DNA of 64,000 bases. Origin: Elephas maximus indicus (taxonomy: Eukaryota > Chordata > Mammalia > Proboscidea > Elephantidae). Below the pieces are notes generated by a model that did no database searches, was not told the DNA's origin, and saw only the letters and a program-made list of their open reading frames with translations. A program made the position numbers and the translations under genes. The stretch spans positions 105,024,823 to 105,088,822 of the forward strand of contig NC_064822.1 in assembly GCF_024166365.1 (NCBI RefSeq). The letters are read 5' to 3'. Shown here piece by piece: positions 21,910-52,731 of the stretch; position 1 is the first letter of the stretch; every line of letters begins with the position of its first letter.

Positions 21910-22990
21910 GGAGAGCAACAAGATTTGCCTAAAACTACCGAGCTGGGAAGTAGAGTCAGAACTTCAGTCTGGTTTCCTTGCTCCCAATCTGGGTCCATCC
22001 TTCCTTTCTTTCTCTTTCTTTTCTCCTTCAAAAAAAAAAAAAAGTTTTTATTTATCTAATAAACATTCAGTGAGTGTTAGCTAATATATTATTTTCATTA
22101 TTAACTACATTTTGATTAGCTGACAAGCTCCCATTTCCTCTGACGGCAGAAAACTGAAACTTACCAATTCACAGTACACTGTCACTTCCAGTTTTAAATT
22201 CAGTCTCTTTAGACTAAACATTCAGTCGGTTCAGGAGTTGTGCCTTCTCCCTTCTCCTTCCCTTCCTTCTTGTGGGGATCTAAGTTTTTGCCCTCTAGAA
22301 AGTGGAGCAGCTTCTTATTGGTAGTCCTTGGCTTTTTTATTCATGTTGACTTCTGCTAAGATACGTAAGGATCTCTTTCCATTGGCCTCTGATTCTGCTT
22401 TATGTATTTCCTGCTATATTTATATTCCTGTGGCTGTATCCACAGACCTCTGATCCCTTCTTGTCTCAGTATTAGAGAGTCTCTTCCAGAGCCCAGGTCT
22501 TGCAGAAAAAGCCTGCCCTGCCTCAGAGAGCGATGCTACCCATGCAGCTTCTGTTCCAGAGAAGCTCAGCTCTAAAAGCCATTGCTGTGAGCATGTGGCC
22601 AAGGGGCCCCTAAAGATGATTTAGCCACCCAGGAGAAAAGAGACAAGAGACCATTTCCCAGCTATACAAAGGGCCACACAAAGTGGGGCTCCAACATGGG
22701 TACTGAGCAGATCCTGGACAAACAGGAATATGAAAGGGAAAACAAAATGCAGTTTTTCTTACCTGAATGCCCATCACCATTCAATAAATTGTGGTATATT
22801 CCCTGGGGTAGAAAGGGAGCATAAAGGAAGGTGCTGGGCATGTTTTGTCTTGAGCAAGGCGCCGGCTTCACAGGTGGGCTCACTTTGTTAAAGTTTAGCC
22901 AGAGTACCTTTGTTCTGTGCACTTTTTCTATATTCATATGTCAATAAAAAGGTTAAATTACAACAAAGGCAGAGGTTTCCACTTCTAGCC
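21910..22990. other. Intergenic sequence
   Basis: I see no supported gene. It holds an A-run near 22,030 and otherwise unremarkable sequence. Confidence 0.45.
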
Positions 22991-23510
22991 AAGGTGGAAT
23001 AACAGATTTACCTTACCACTTCGCATTAAAACGGAATGAATGGTGCGTGCGATTTGACCAAGAATTCGGCTGTCAGCACGAGCACCAACTCCTCTGAGGC
23101 ACGCAGCCGTGCTCCCCTCACCCCATTTGCCCCCCCGAAGTCCGAGAGGGAGCTGGCTCCCGGCGGAGCGGGGGCGGGGCGGGAAGCCTGCCTGAGGACC
23201 GGGAGCCGGGACCTTCCAAGCCCTGCCACTCCGCAGGGCTCGGGAGAGGCGCACCGGGAGTCCAACCCCCAGCAGCCCGCGACGGGGGCCTCCTTAGTCA
23301 CCTCCTCCCGTCAACATAGCGGAGGATCGAGTTCTGAAGATCAGAAAGCTTCAAAAGTGCACACGCCTATTGATAAGGAAGAAGCCCTTCAGCCTCCCGG
23401 CAAGAAGAAATGTGTGTTAAATTCACATGATGTAGACTTCAGTTGGCAAGCCCAGGCCCTGACTCTACAAGAGGCGACAGAAACCATTTGAGTTAATCTC
23501 TTTGAGGACA
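22991..23510 (+). mobile_element. CpG-rich block, probable L1 5' UTR remnant
   Basis: The block starts ctagccaaggtggaataaca, like the 5' ends of mammalian L1s (gccaagatggcggaa). It is dense in CpG to about 23,340. A 151-codon frame (23,036-23,491) runs through it. The protein has no recognised domain, and the opposite strand is also open. I favour a chance frame in a decaying L1 promoter over a gene. Confidence 0.45.
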
Positions 23511-23523
23511 CCAATCTCCTCTA

Positions 23524-23672
23524 TTTGGAGCCCTGATGGCAACGTGGTTAAGAGCTACCCCTGCTGCAGCTAAGCAAAAGTTCTGCAGTTCAATGCAGTT
23601 GTAATCCATCAGCCGCTCCTTGGAAACTCTAGTCGGAATCAACGGACAGCAACGGGTTTGTTTGCTTTTTTA
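23524..23672 (+). repeat. AfroSINE (short form)
   Basis: It runs from ggagccctgatggcaacgtg through ccatcagccgctccttggaa to gacagcaacgggtttg. Confidence 0.85.
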
Positions 23673-23691
23673 CCTCCTCTCCTTAAGGAAT

Positions 23692-24115
23692 CCCTAGGTA
23701 GTGCAACTGGTTAACAAGCAGGTCTTCCCCGAAAGGCTGGACGCAGGATAAGTGCATACCAATAAGCAAAGTACGCAAGGTCCCTGTTGTGCCTTCCCAC
23801 CAATCTGCAGTGCACAATTTCACCTGTTCCCCACCGCATCAAAGATGTTGTGAAACCCATGTGAAATTGCTCACCACAGATTAGCCAGTAAATACAATTA
23901 AACCCATGCCTACCTCACTCAGCGCAAGCCGATGTGTACCGTGCTTACTGGTTAACCCTTATTGGTTAATCCGCCCCTGGTTGGAGGGTCAAGTCTACCC
24001 AGAGATGCCTCGCAAGAAAGGCCTAGTGACTGAAAACCCTATGGAGCATGTTCTACTCTGACACCAGGGGGTCACCATGAGTCATGGTCAACTCAACTCC
24101 CACTGGTTACTGGTT
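23692..24115 (+). repeat. AfroSINE interrupted by about 230 bp of unknown sequence
   Basis: The head, aggaatccctaggtagtgca to gaaaggctgga, ends near 23,744. The body resumes near 23,970 with ggttggagggtcaagtctac and continues to tcatggtcaactcaactc. The intervening segment is not AfroSINE and I do not recognise it. Confidence 0.7.
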
Positions 24116-24584
24116 ACCTCCTCTCCTTACTCTTTTCCCAAGGATGTGCAACTAGACAGGGGGATGGGAGGCATTCAGGAAGGATGCAGCTGAGCTCCTT
24201 CAGCCAGTGTTCTGGATGATAGGAAGGACTCTTCCTGGAGCTGTAACCAGCTTAATGGAGAATGAGGTGCTGTCTGGATTTAGCTGCGTGTGTGTGTTGC
24301 TTTGCTTTTTCTTTTAAGAAGGCTGCATGACTTTCCTCTGTAACATAGGTAGTATATGAGACAATCAACACAATTCCAAAAGCCTGAGAATTATTTTCAT
24401 ATAGAGACTCCAAGATTAACTTCAGTTTGCATACTATTCCTGAGTGTTTTAATTATTCTGAAGACATCAAATTTGCTGAGTTATAGGAGGAAAGAATATT
24501 TACTTATTATTTTAGACCTGTCTGTACTGTTTCTTTCTTTTTTTTTTTTTAACCATGTGTACATTTACTTTTTTTTAAATAATA

Positions 24585-24900
24585 CTACATGATCCCACTT
24601 ATATGAAATATCTAGAATAGGCAATTGTATGGAGATCAAAGTGTATTAGTGGTTACCAGGGGTGGGAGGGGGAAAGGAAGACAGTGCCTAAGGGGAGACT
24701 AAGCTGTTAAAGTCCGTGGAAAAATTCACAAACGGTTAATAGTAATGGGTGAACGTAGGGAATATAATTAGTGTCTCTGAGCTATAAATGTGAAGACTGT
24801 TGAAATGGCAAGAGTTTGGTTACCTATACATTTACCACAATTAAAGAATAATTAATTAAAAGTTATGTAACGACAACGACAAAAACAAAAAACATAAGGG
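24585..24900 (+). mobile_element. L1M-type 3' fragment
   Basis: It contains ttatatgaaatatctagaat, ggttaccaggggtgggaggg and later gttgaaatggcaagagtttg. Confidence 0.6.
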
Positions 24901-25339
24901 AAAAAATTAAGAGAAGATCCATTAGTTGCATGGAAGGGCCTGGCGTGCCTAGCATACCAATCTCTGTCCTTCCGATTAATCTCATTTTTAGTGGCAGTTA
25001 CCGAGTGGACCGTGCCTGTCAACAAGTTTGTAGCTTTTCAAAAACTTAGTTGGTGTTGAAATAGAAAATATTTAAGGTTTGATGTTCTAGTTCTTTCAGT
25101 AAATTCCTATCGAAATCATTCAGAAACTAATTTGTAGAGTGTAACATTGTTTGTAAGTCACAGAAAATGTATGATGATTTATATTTAGAATTTTTCATCC
25201 CAGGATTTTAAAGTGCTTTTTCAATTTTTTTAGCAAATATTTTTATAACTTCTTTGTAGTAAGATGATAAAAATAATTACTTAATGAAAAAATTTAAAAC
25301 AAAGGTTATTGCTATCATATATAGAGATTATACTGTATT

Positions 25340-26515
25340 TTTTCCTTTATTGTTGTAAAAATATATATAACACCACATTTGCCAATTTAACAATTTTCAG
25401 CTGTATAATTTAGTGCTATCAATTATGTTAATCATGTTATGTAACCACCACCCATAATCACTGCCAAATTTCCCATCACCATAAACAGAAACTCACTGTT
25501 TTAATGTATTTAAAAAATATATATACTTCATTGTATGTTTGGAGAAAATTTACACAGCAAATTAGGCTTTCATTTTCTATATATATTATTCAATGACATT
25601 GGTTACATTCTTCACAATGTGTCAGCATTTTTTAAAATAATTTTTATTGTGTTTTAAGTGAAAGTTTACAAATCAAGTCAGTCTCTCACACAAAAACCCA
25701 TATACACCTTGCTACACACTCCCAATTACTTTCCCCCTAATGAGACAGCCTGCTCTCTCCCTCCAGTCTCTCTTTTTGTGTCCATTTCGCCAGCTTCTAA
25801 CCCCCTCCACCCTCTCATCTCCCCTCCAGGCAGGAGATACCAACATAGTCTCAAGTGTCCACCTGATCCAAGAAGTACACTCCTCACCAGCATCCCTCTC
25901 CAACCCATTGTCCAGTCCAATCCATGTCTGAAGAGTTGGCTTCGGGAATGGTTCCTGTCCTGGGCCAACAGAAGGTCTGGGGGCCATGACCATCGGGGTC
26001 CTTCTAGTCTCAGTCAGACCATTAAATCTGGTCTTAATGAGAATTTGGGGTCTGCATCCCACTGCTCTCCTGCTCCCCCAGGAGTTCTCTGTTGTAGTCC
26101 CTGTCAGGGCAGTCACTGGTTGTAGCCAGGCACCATCTAGTTCTTCTGGTCTCAGGATGATGTAGTTGCTGGTTCATGTGGCCCTTACTGTCTCTTGGGC
26201 TCGTAATTGCCTTGTGTCCTTGGTGTGCTTCATTCTCCTTTGATTCAGGTGGGCTGAGACCAACTGATGCATCTTAGATGGCTGCTTGCTAGGGCTTAAG
26301 ACCCCAGGCACCACTCTTCAAAGTGGGATGCAGAATGTTTTGTTAATAGATTTTATTATGCCAGTTGGCTTAGATGTCCCCTGAAACCATGGTCCCCAGA
26401 CCCCTGCCCCTGCTACGCCGGCCTTCGAAGCATTCAGATTATTCAGGAAACTTCTTTGCTTTTGGTTTAGTCCAATTGTGCTGACGTCCCCTGTTCAGCA
26501 TTTTCATTATATACT
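25340..26515 (-). mobile_element. L1 3' ends, antisense (composite)
   Basis: 25,340-25,510 resembles old L1 3' UTR antisense. From 25,620 it is the same younger family as 18,377, including gtttacaaatcaagtcagtc, gtctgaagagttggcttcgg, and ccttcgaagcattcagatta near its 5' side. Confidence 0.75.
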
Positions 26516-26639
26516 TTTTTTTTTTTTTAAACAGGTGTAAGACAGGGAAACAGGAGAGGAGATGAGCAAAAGTACTTTTGGAAACTGGGAAGCAGATGGA
26601 TGAGTCGTTACTGACTTAGACTAGAGGAAGTCGGAGCCT

Positions 26640-27349
26640 AAGGCAGCAGTGGGCAACCATATGGCAAACGGAATTGGCTGTGCCAGGCCGGAGATTGGCA
26701 GAGTCTCATCTGGGGTGTCTGACAACCCCCAGAAGGGAAACCTGAGGTGCTCACATCAGAGGTTCCCAGACAGATCCCCTTGCAGTGAAGCTGCCGACTG
26801 ACAAGGCCCGCCCATGTACCTGAGTCAATGAAGCACAAACACTTCCAATCAGCTTTCTGATGACTCATCTTTAAATTTAAGTGGACACCAAGAAAGACCT
26901 CCAATAAATGAATCCAACATGAAAGACCAAAACAACAGAATGAAGGAATATGGAGCAAAAAATACAGAGAAGAAAAAAAAAAAAAAATCAAAACCCCAAA
27001 ACTATCATTAATAGCTCCCAAGATAAGTTATTGCAACCATAAAGCAAAAGAGACTCTGTAGAAAGGAATATTAGGAGAATAAAAATAAAGTGAGAGCAAT
27101 AACAATTCTTAAAATATTGAAAAAACTCAGTAAAAGAATGGGAAGATAAAGTTAAGGAAATCTCCCAGAAAACGAAGAAAAAAGGTGGGAAATAGGAGAG
27201 AAAAATAAGAAATTAAAAGGACTAGTCCAGCAGCTCCATCATTCAAATTATAGGAGTTCCAAAAAAGAAAGAAGAGAGAAAATGGAAGGGAGGATATCAT
27301 TAGTGGGGTGATTCAAGATTATTTCCCAGAAGTGGCAGAAAACAGCCTC
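26640..27349 (+). mobile_element. HAL1/L1-like degenerate sequence
   Basis: A-rich, L1/HAL1-like sequence leads into attatttcccagaagtggca, and continues beyond the SINE at 27,580. Confidence 0.5.
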
Positions 27350-27361
27350 TCACCAAGACAT

Positions 27362-27567
27362 GTTGTTGTTGTTAGGTGCTGTCGAGTCAATTTCCACTCA
27401 TAGTGACCTCATGTGATAGAGTAGAACTGTCCGTAGGTTTTCTAGGCTGTAATCTTTCTGGAAGCAGGCTCCCAAGTCCTTTTTCCCATGGAGCCGCTCA
27501 GTGGGTTCAAACCGGTGACCTTTTGGTTAATAGCCCAGTGCTTAATCATTATGCCAAAAGAGCTCTT
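27362..27567 (-). repeat. AfroSINE, antisense, with target-site duplication
   Basis: It runs from gtgctgtcgagtcaatttcc to cggtgaccttttggttaata. The perfect 12-bp duplication tcaccaagacat lies at 27350-27361 and 27568-27579. It is inserted in HAL1. Confidence 0.88.
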
Positions 27568-27579
27568 TCACCAAGACAT

Positions 27580-27965
27580 ATCACTGTGTAACGCTGGAGA
27601 CAAAGAGAAGATCAGAGAGGGGCAAAAAGTCACAAAGAATAAGGATTCAAAAGGCTTCGGACTTCTCAACAGTAAAGATGGAAACTAGACAATAATGTAG
27701 CAATGCCTTCATAATTCTGAAGCAACGTGATTCCCATCTTAGAATTTAATACCCAGCCAAACAATCAAGTGTCAGGATGGAATGACAATGTTAAACATGC
27801 AAAGTTTCAAAACAGTTTATCTTCCAAGTACCCTTTCTCAGGAAGCTTCTAGAGGATGGTCTCCTCCAAAAAGAGGGAGTAAATCAAGAAAGAGAAAGTC
27901 AAGGGATTTGGCAAATAAAAGATCCAACAAAGAAAAAAGGCAAAAGAAAGAGGCAAAGAAAATGC
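27580..27965 (+). mobile_element. HAL1 3' fragment
   Basis: It contains gctggagacaaagagaagat, ggcttcggacttctcaacag, and gagtaaatcaagaaagagaa. Confidence 0.65.
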
Positions 27966-28253
27966 CCTAGAGGATATGAAAGGAGATGATAGGATACCAG
28001 AGTTATTATAGAATTAAATTTGTCACATGGGAGGCAGATGGATTCCCTGTGGGGAATGATGTATAATTGATGGGCAGAGGGGAAGCAAAAATAGCTAAGT
28101 CCTCAGCCCCCTGCCCCTGTTATTTGTGGGGCTAGGACAAGACTATAAATGGAGACTCACAGACTATATGTCTAAATATTTTAGTGTTATAAAATATAAA
28201 TAACTATAATATTTATATAATCACCATATGTATAATTAATAATTACAATATTA

Positions 28254-28335
28254 AGGAGCCCTGGTGGTACAATGGTTAAGCACTTAGCTGCTAACCAAAA
28301 GGTTGGCAGTTTCAATTCACCCAGAGCCTCCACCT
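28254..28335 (+). repeat. AfroSINE, left part
   Basis: It starts aggagccctggtggtacaat and continues to tcacccagagcctcca. It is interrupted by an RTE fragment and resumes at 28,675. Confidence 0.85.
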
Positions 28336-28674
28336 TTGAATTGCGGTGCTGACTCCCAAAAGAACAAACAAATCTGTATTGGAAGAAGTACAACCAGAAT
28401 ACTCCTTGGAAGCAAGGATGGCAAGACTTTGTCTCACATATTTTAGACATGTTGTCAGGAGGGATCAGTCCCTGGAGAAGGACATCATGCTTGGTAAAGT
28501 AGAGGGTCAGCGAAAAAGAGAAAGACCCTCAACGAGACAGAATGACACGGTGGCTGCAACAAGGAGCTCAAGCATAGCAACAATTGTGAAGATGGCACAG
28601 GACCAGGCAGTGTTTCCTTCTGTTGTGCATAGGGTCATTATGAGTCGGAACCTACTCGATGGCACCTAACAACA
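28336..28674 (+). mobile_element. 5'-truncated RTE 3' end inside an AfroSINE
   Basis: The plus-strand remnant encodes TNKSVLEEVQPEYSLEARMA through SRNLLDGT, the RTE C-terminus also seen at 12,210-12,500. It starts cctttgaattgcggtgctga and ends gatggcacctaacaaca. A short internal deletion follows the start. Confidence 0.88.
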
Positions 28675-28795
28675 ACTCTGCAAGAGAAAGGACCTGGCAA
28701 TTTGCTCCTATAAAGATACAGCCTAGAAAGCCCTGTGGGGCAGTTCTGTTCTGTCACATAGTGTTGCTGACTCGGAATTGACCTAACGGCACACA
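28675..28795 (+). repeat. AfroSINE, right part
   Basis: It contains gacctggcaatttgctccta, then ccctgtggggcagttctgtt and ggaattgacctaacggcaca. Confidence 0.85.
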
Positions 28796-28799
28796 ACAA

Positions 28800-29520
28800 T
28801 TATAATATTATAAATATAAAATGTTGTAAATCAAGCTAACTGTGAAATAAAATATGTTCTAAATTCCTAACTCTACAAATATACCTTCAAAAAGACCTGG
28901 AAGGCCAGGTTCAAAATTACTATCTTAGAGTTCCAGGCTATAAAATGGCCACCCCCCGGCCCTGGCTTAATTCCCTTTCCTTCTGTCCTTGGCTTCTCCT
29001 GCACTGAGAGCCTCGTACAGGGTCCAACTTGTGCTCACACTTCGTGCAAACAGCTGCCCATTGGCTTCCCCTCAGGCCTAGGAATACCCACATCATCAGC
29101 AAGGTCTCCTGGGGAGGGCAGATCCAAGGAAGAAGCAGAGAACTCCAGGAAACTCAAAATATGGTCTAGTAGGGAGTAGGTGGGCTTTGGATGGGCCTAT
29201 CCCCTTGGACTCCTCACCCTATGGCGTGGGCCAGAGATATGGAGGTAAATGCCAAAAGAAACAGCTAAAAGAGCTGAACATGATTGCCTCTGGGGAAAGG
29301 AAGTGATGGGAGGAGGATTCTGCTGTTTTTCTTAACAAATCTTATACAATTATTGAACTCCTTAAAATATGTGTCTGTATTCTATGAAATTCCTAATGAA
29401 AAAAAGAAAAACTAAAAAAAAAAATGCAATTGATAAAAATGTATGGAACCTCTGAACTACTTTTGCTATACCTAGAGTTCTCAGTAAAAGTTTTTGAAAA
29501 CCAGAAGACTGGCCCTTTAT
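28800..29520. other. Intergenic sequence
   Basis: No gene is seen. It may include old repeat remnants that I cannot name. Confidence 0.4.
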
Positions 29521-29523
29521 TTA

Positions 29524-29690
29524 AGGAGTCCTGGTGGCATGCAATGCAGCCCTGGTGGTACAGTGGTTAAGAGCTCAGCTGCTAGATAAAGGTCCTTAGT
29601 TCAAATCCACTGGCTGCTCCTTGGAAACCTTATGGGGCAGTTCTACTTTGTCCTATAGGGTCACTATGAGTCATGACGAGTTTTGTTTTG
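29524..29690 (+). repeat. AfroSINE (short form)
   Basis: The head is doubled (gtcctggtggcat then gccctggtggtacagtggtt), followed by gctgctccttggaaacctta and gggtcactatgagtcatgac. Confidence 0.85.
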
Positions 29691-29694
29691 GGTT

Positions 29695-29872
29695 TTTGGT
29701 GGCACGATGGTTAAGCACTAGGCTGCTAACCAACGGGTAAGCGCTTTGAACCCACCAGTTGCTGGTGACAATCTGCTCCTGTAAAGATTACCGGCTAGGA
29801 ACCACTATGGGGCAGATCTGCTGGAAAACAGTATTACTATCAGTTGGAATGGACTGGACTCCACAAAACAAC
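29695..29872 (+). repeat. AfroSINE (long form), adjacent to the previous copy
   Basis: It contains ggtggcacgatggttaagca, caatctgctcctgtaaagat and accactatggggcagatctg. Confidence 0.85.
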
Positions 29873-30584
29873 ATGGACTTCATTTGGGGCCATCTAGTAC
29901 TGTTGTGATTGAAACCAAAATGAAATTCCTCTCTACAGCAGCCCCAAGAATGATAGGCCCTTCTCATTTGTCACCTTTAATTGAGGACTTCTTCGTACAG
30001 GTTGTTCTCTTAGCTCTCCTCTCCTAGATTCTAAGCTCCTTGCAAACTGGAAACCTGTTCATACCTAGCACGGTACCAGGCACAGAGTGCAGACTCAGAT
30101 AAGTGTTTCATGAAGGAAATAGGAAGCATCTTTACCCAGGCTTTGGAGGGAAGGTGTGCTATCCCTTTCTCTACCCGTATGCTTGGAACCCCGCCAGTTA
30201 TTAGCCCTGAGGCCTACGGCACAGTCCTTAATTAAATAGCTTTGAGTTTGTTTCCTTATCTGCGCAACGTAATAATATTTACCTCACATTTAAGATTGAG
30301 CCTCTGTTTTCTTCGAGTTCGCCGCTTGGCGGGTGAGTCAGATTCCAAAAGGAAGAACTTCAGGTTCGCGCGAGAAGCACGTGTGCGCTCCAGGCGGGCA
30401 GGGATTTCGCTTCCTTTCAAAGAAACTGCTGTATGCCCAATAACTGGAACAGTTTTTGGCACATAATAGGTGCTCAATAAATATCTGTTGGATGAATGAG
30501 TCCATTAAAAAGTTCTAAAAATAACTACGCATCAAATTAAAAAATGCTTTGCGAAGAATAAAGATAGCCCTATGTAGGAAATGA
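29873..30584. other. Upstream flank of the PRPF40B promoter
   Basis: It holds L2/MIR-like tails at about 30,030-30,115 and 30,440-30,500 (ggtgctcaataaatatctgt). It also contains a short GC-richer patch at 30,310-30,420. No gene is seen. Confidence 0.5.
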
Positions 30585-31013
30585 ATGCTGCAATCCAGCC
30601 CCGATCTGGCGGACCGAGGTCTGCAGGCGGCCGGCGAGAAGGGCGGAAAGGCAGGGAAGTTGCCGAGGCGCTCGTCGGCCGGGGACCCGCGCCCAGCGCC
30701 GCTTTGTTCAGCCCGGCGCTGGGCGTCCAAGTCGTCATCGGAGGCCTGGAGCAGGCACGCCCCGCCTCCCGGGTGGGCGGGCTCCGACCCCGACGATCAG
30801 GGGGCGGGGCCTTGCTCTCCGTGCCGGGGGGCGGGGCCGGGCCCGGGCGCACCGGGCCGGTCGGGGGCTCGACTCGCCGGCGGGAGCAACCGGAGCCGGC
30901 CACGAAGGGGTGCGACCCCCCACTGGCCCCGCCCTCCCGGCACCACCCGTCCAATCAGAGCGGCTTTTACTGGCGGGTGGGCCGAGCCAGCCCAGCTGCT
31001 CGGAGCCTCTGGC

Positions 31014-50299
<19,286 letters not shown>

Positions 50300-52639
50300 C
50301 CCACGGGTTGTTTTCTGCTCCTAGGTCATTCACACCATCTGCCCCAGGCTCCTCCTCAGCTGGGTCTGTGTCCACTTTTCTTAAAGTAACCCCCCCCAAC
50401 CATTGTTGGCACCTCTCAAGGTTGCTCTTGGTATTCAAGGGCCCCCCACCTCCCAGAAAACTAGTGCAGGCCTTGCCCTCAGCCCCAGACCAGAGCTTGG
50501 TGGTATATGCTCTGTGGGGCGGGTGATGCCAGTAGATAAAATGTGAGAAAAGGTCTTCACCGAAGAGTGACAGGCTGATGGACACAGCCTGGGTGGCAGA
50601 GGGCAGGGTCTTAACCTCCTTCCAGCATCAGTGCTTGCTCCTGCCCGCCCTGGCCCGGGGCTCCACCACTCCTTCCTCCAGCCCCAGGGCCCAATGTATG
50701 TGTGGTTTTTTTTTTGGTTTTTTTTTTTTTTTAAATAACAATATTTATAACATGATCAGTGGCTCTGTCTTCTCCATATGCTCCTGGGGCAGGCTGGGGG
50801 CTGGACAGGTGTACGCATGCCCAGCAGAGGGCGCCAGTGTCCCACAGGCAGGCCTGCCTCCCTTTGTGTGGTTGGCGCCCACCCAGCCTGGCTCCCCTTC
50901 CCCCATGCTTCTGAGCTCACATCCCGTGAAGCAGATGTGGCTCCTCCCAGTCTCCTTTCTCCCTGTCAGCCCAGGTCTGGCTAAATGGCTACCCTAGTTT
51001 GCCAAACTCAGAAAGAGGAGACAAAGTCAGGCCTAGTGCTGGGGTTTATGTACAAGAGAGAAGGGGAGGTACATGTACAAAAAGGAATGGGCCCTGCATT
51101 CCTCTCCAGGGGCTGAGAAGGAACTGGCAGGGAACTGAGCAAGTGGTCAGCTAAGACCACCTCGCCCCCTCCCCCCACAAAAACCTAGTTGGAGAAAGAA
51201 GGTAAGGATGCTGTTGGCACACCCTTTCTCTAGCTGTCCTGGGGCTGGTGCAGAGAAAAGCCCTACTCTTTTGCCTACTTCTGCCAGGACAGAGCCGGCC
51301 TAGACTGAAACAGGCCAAGGGATAGGGCAGCGAGCTTGGCGTCTGTCCTCTGCCCTTATCACTAGGGCACAGCTGGCTGGGGCTCAGGCTATGGAGGGCC
51401 TTGCTCCTGGTAAGAGATGATTTGAGATTGGCAGGGGCTTGGGTACTAAGCCTGGATATTTCTGGACCAGAGCTGACCCACAGAGCTGGGAAAAGAAAGG
51501 AGAAAAAGAGATGTTGCTTTCTCCTCTCACCCCTCTGGGCTCTAGCGAAGAGGGGACGGTGCCCTTGTAGAGGCTAAAGCTGGGAATGGTTTTTCCCAGC
51601 ACTGCGTTGACCCTTGACAACCCTTCGGGAAATGAAGTTAAAGGCCTTGGGGCAAAGTGCAGTACTGGAGGCACCAGGGAATTGCTGGGCCCCTAGGTTG
51701 AGAGACCGGCACAACCTCTGCTTGGTCCTTGGCTGATTCCAAGGTTCCAGGTCCACTGTTTGGACTAGCAGGACTCTTTGAGAGTTGAAGTGCTTCTGCC
51801 CCTCCAGAGGGTCTCAGTGGGGGCCTGGAGCCCGAGGTGGGCTGCTGGGTGGTACGGCACTCCTGGCTTGATGTCGAATGACAGTGGGCTGGCAGTGGTG
51901 GCCTGCGGGGAAGACAGAAGCCTGTGAGCAGGAAGGGAGGCTGGGCCTGGCCCACCCGCCATAGGGCCATAGGAACAGCGCCTTTAGGGACAGCCCCACA
52001 GGCAGGGCCAGGGAGGAGCCAGCCACGAGATGGTTAGGGAGAAGCTTAAAAAGGCCCCGGAAGGAAATTGCTGGGCTCCATCTTCAGAGAATCAGGTGGA
52101 GGATGACCAGAGGCCCTTGGGCAGTAGGCAGAAACAAGGCAGACTCAGCAAGAGCCAGAAGCTAGGAAGAGACCTTGGACTGACTAGCTATCAAGAAACA
52201 GGTCCAGGAATATCTGATTGCCCCTGGGCAGGAGCTACTGCCAGAGCTCTTGTGAGAGGAAGCCACGGGGAAGTGAGGATAAAGGCTACCAATGGAGCCC
52301 CTCAGCCAGAAACAGGGCTGGTCCTACCTGCTCTAGCCTAGCTTTCAACCCTTGTCTGGCAACTCCCTTCCCCTTGGGTCTTAGTAGAAGCCGTGACAGC
52401 ATTAGTGGGTAAGATACCATTCCCCTGAGAGCACATGCAGGGGACAAGCCATGCTTCTCAGAGCATGGAGCATGCAAGGAGAGAAGTGTGTGTCCCCAGC
52501 AGCGGAAAGCTGCCAGAGAACGACTCCAAGTCATGCAAAGGAGGGCGGAGCCTGTGGGGCCCAGCAGGAGTCCTTGGCGGTGGGCGTGCAGGGGGCAGCT
52601 GTGGTGCCCAGTACCTGTCAGGGGCCCCAGCTTTGGGGC
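50300..52639. other. Convergent 3' UTR / intergenic region between PRPF40B and FMNL3
   Basis: This 2.34-kb unique, moderately GC-rich stretch lies between the two stop codons and must contain both 3' ends. A T-rich tract followed by taaataacaatatttataac at 50,706-50,750 is the only AT-rich element near the PRPF40B end. I see no perfect AATAAA on the plus strand here, nor tttatt (its minus-strand equivalent), so poly(A) sites cannot be placed. The minus strand has a good splice-acceptor-like sequence at 51,903-51,920 (see findings). Confidence 0.6.
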
Positions 52640-52731
52640 TTAACAGTTTGACTCATCATGGTGGGCTGCATCGCAGAAGAAACGTGAGCCCCTCTTGGCA
52701 GTACGGGCCGTGAAGGGAACACTCTTCAGCA
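52640..52731 (-). CDS. FMNL3: FMNL3 terminal coding exon
   Basis: It encodes (V)[19 protein letters not shown] then [10 protein letters not shown] and TAA at 52642-52640. It holds the basic half of the DAD. The acceptor is ggccatag. Confidence 0.94.

Noticed and set aside
51638..52026. Several overlapping minus-strand frames downstream of the FMNL3 stop.
   Set aside because: Composition is Pro/Ser/Gly-rich and all three frames are partly open. Only the possible splice acceptor is worth noting, reported as a finding.
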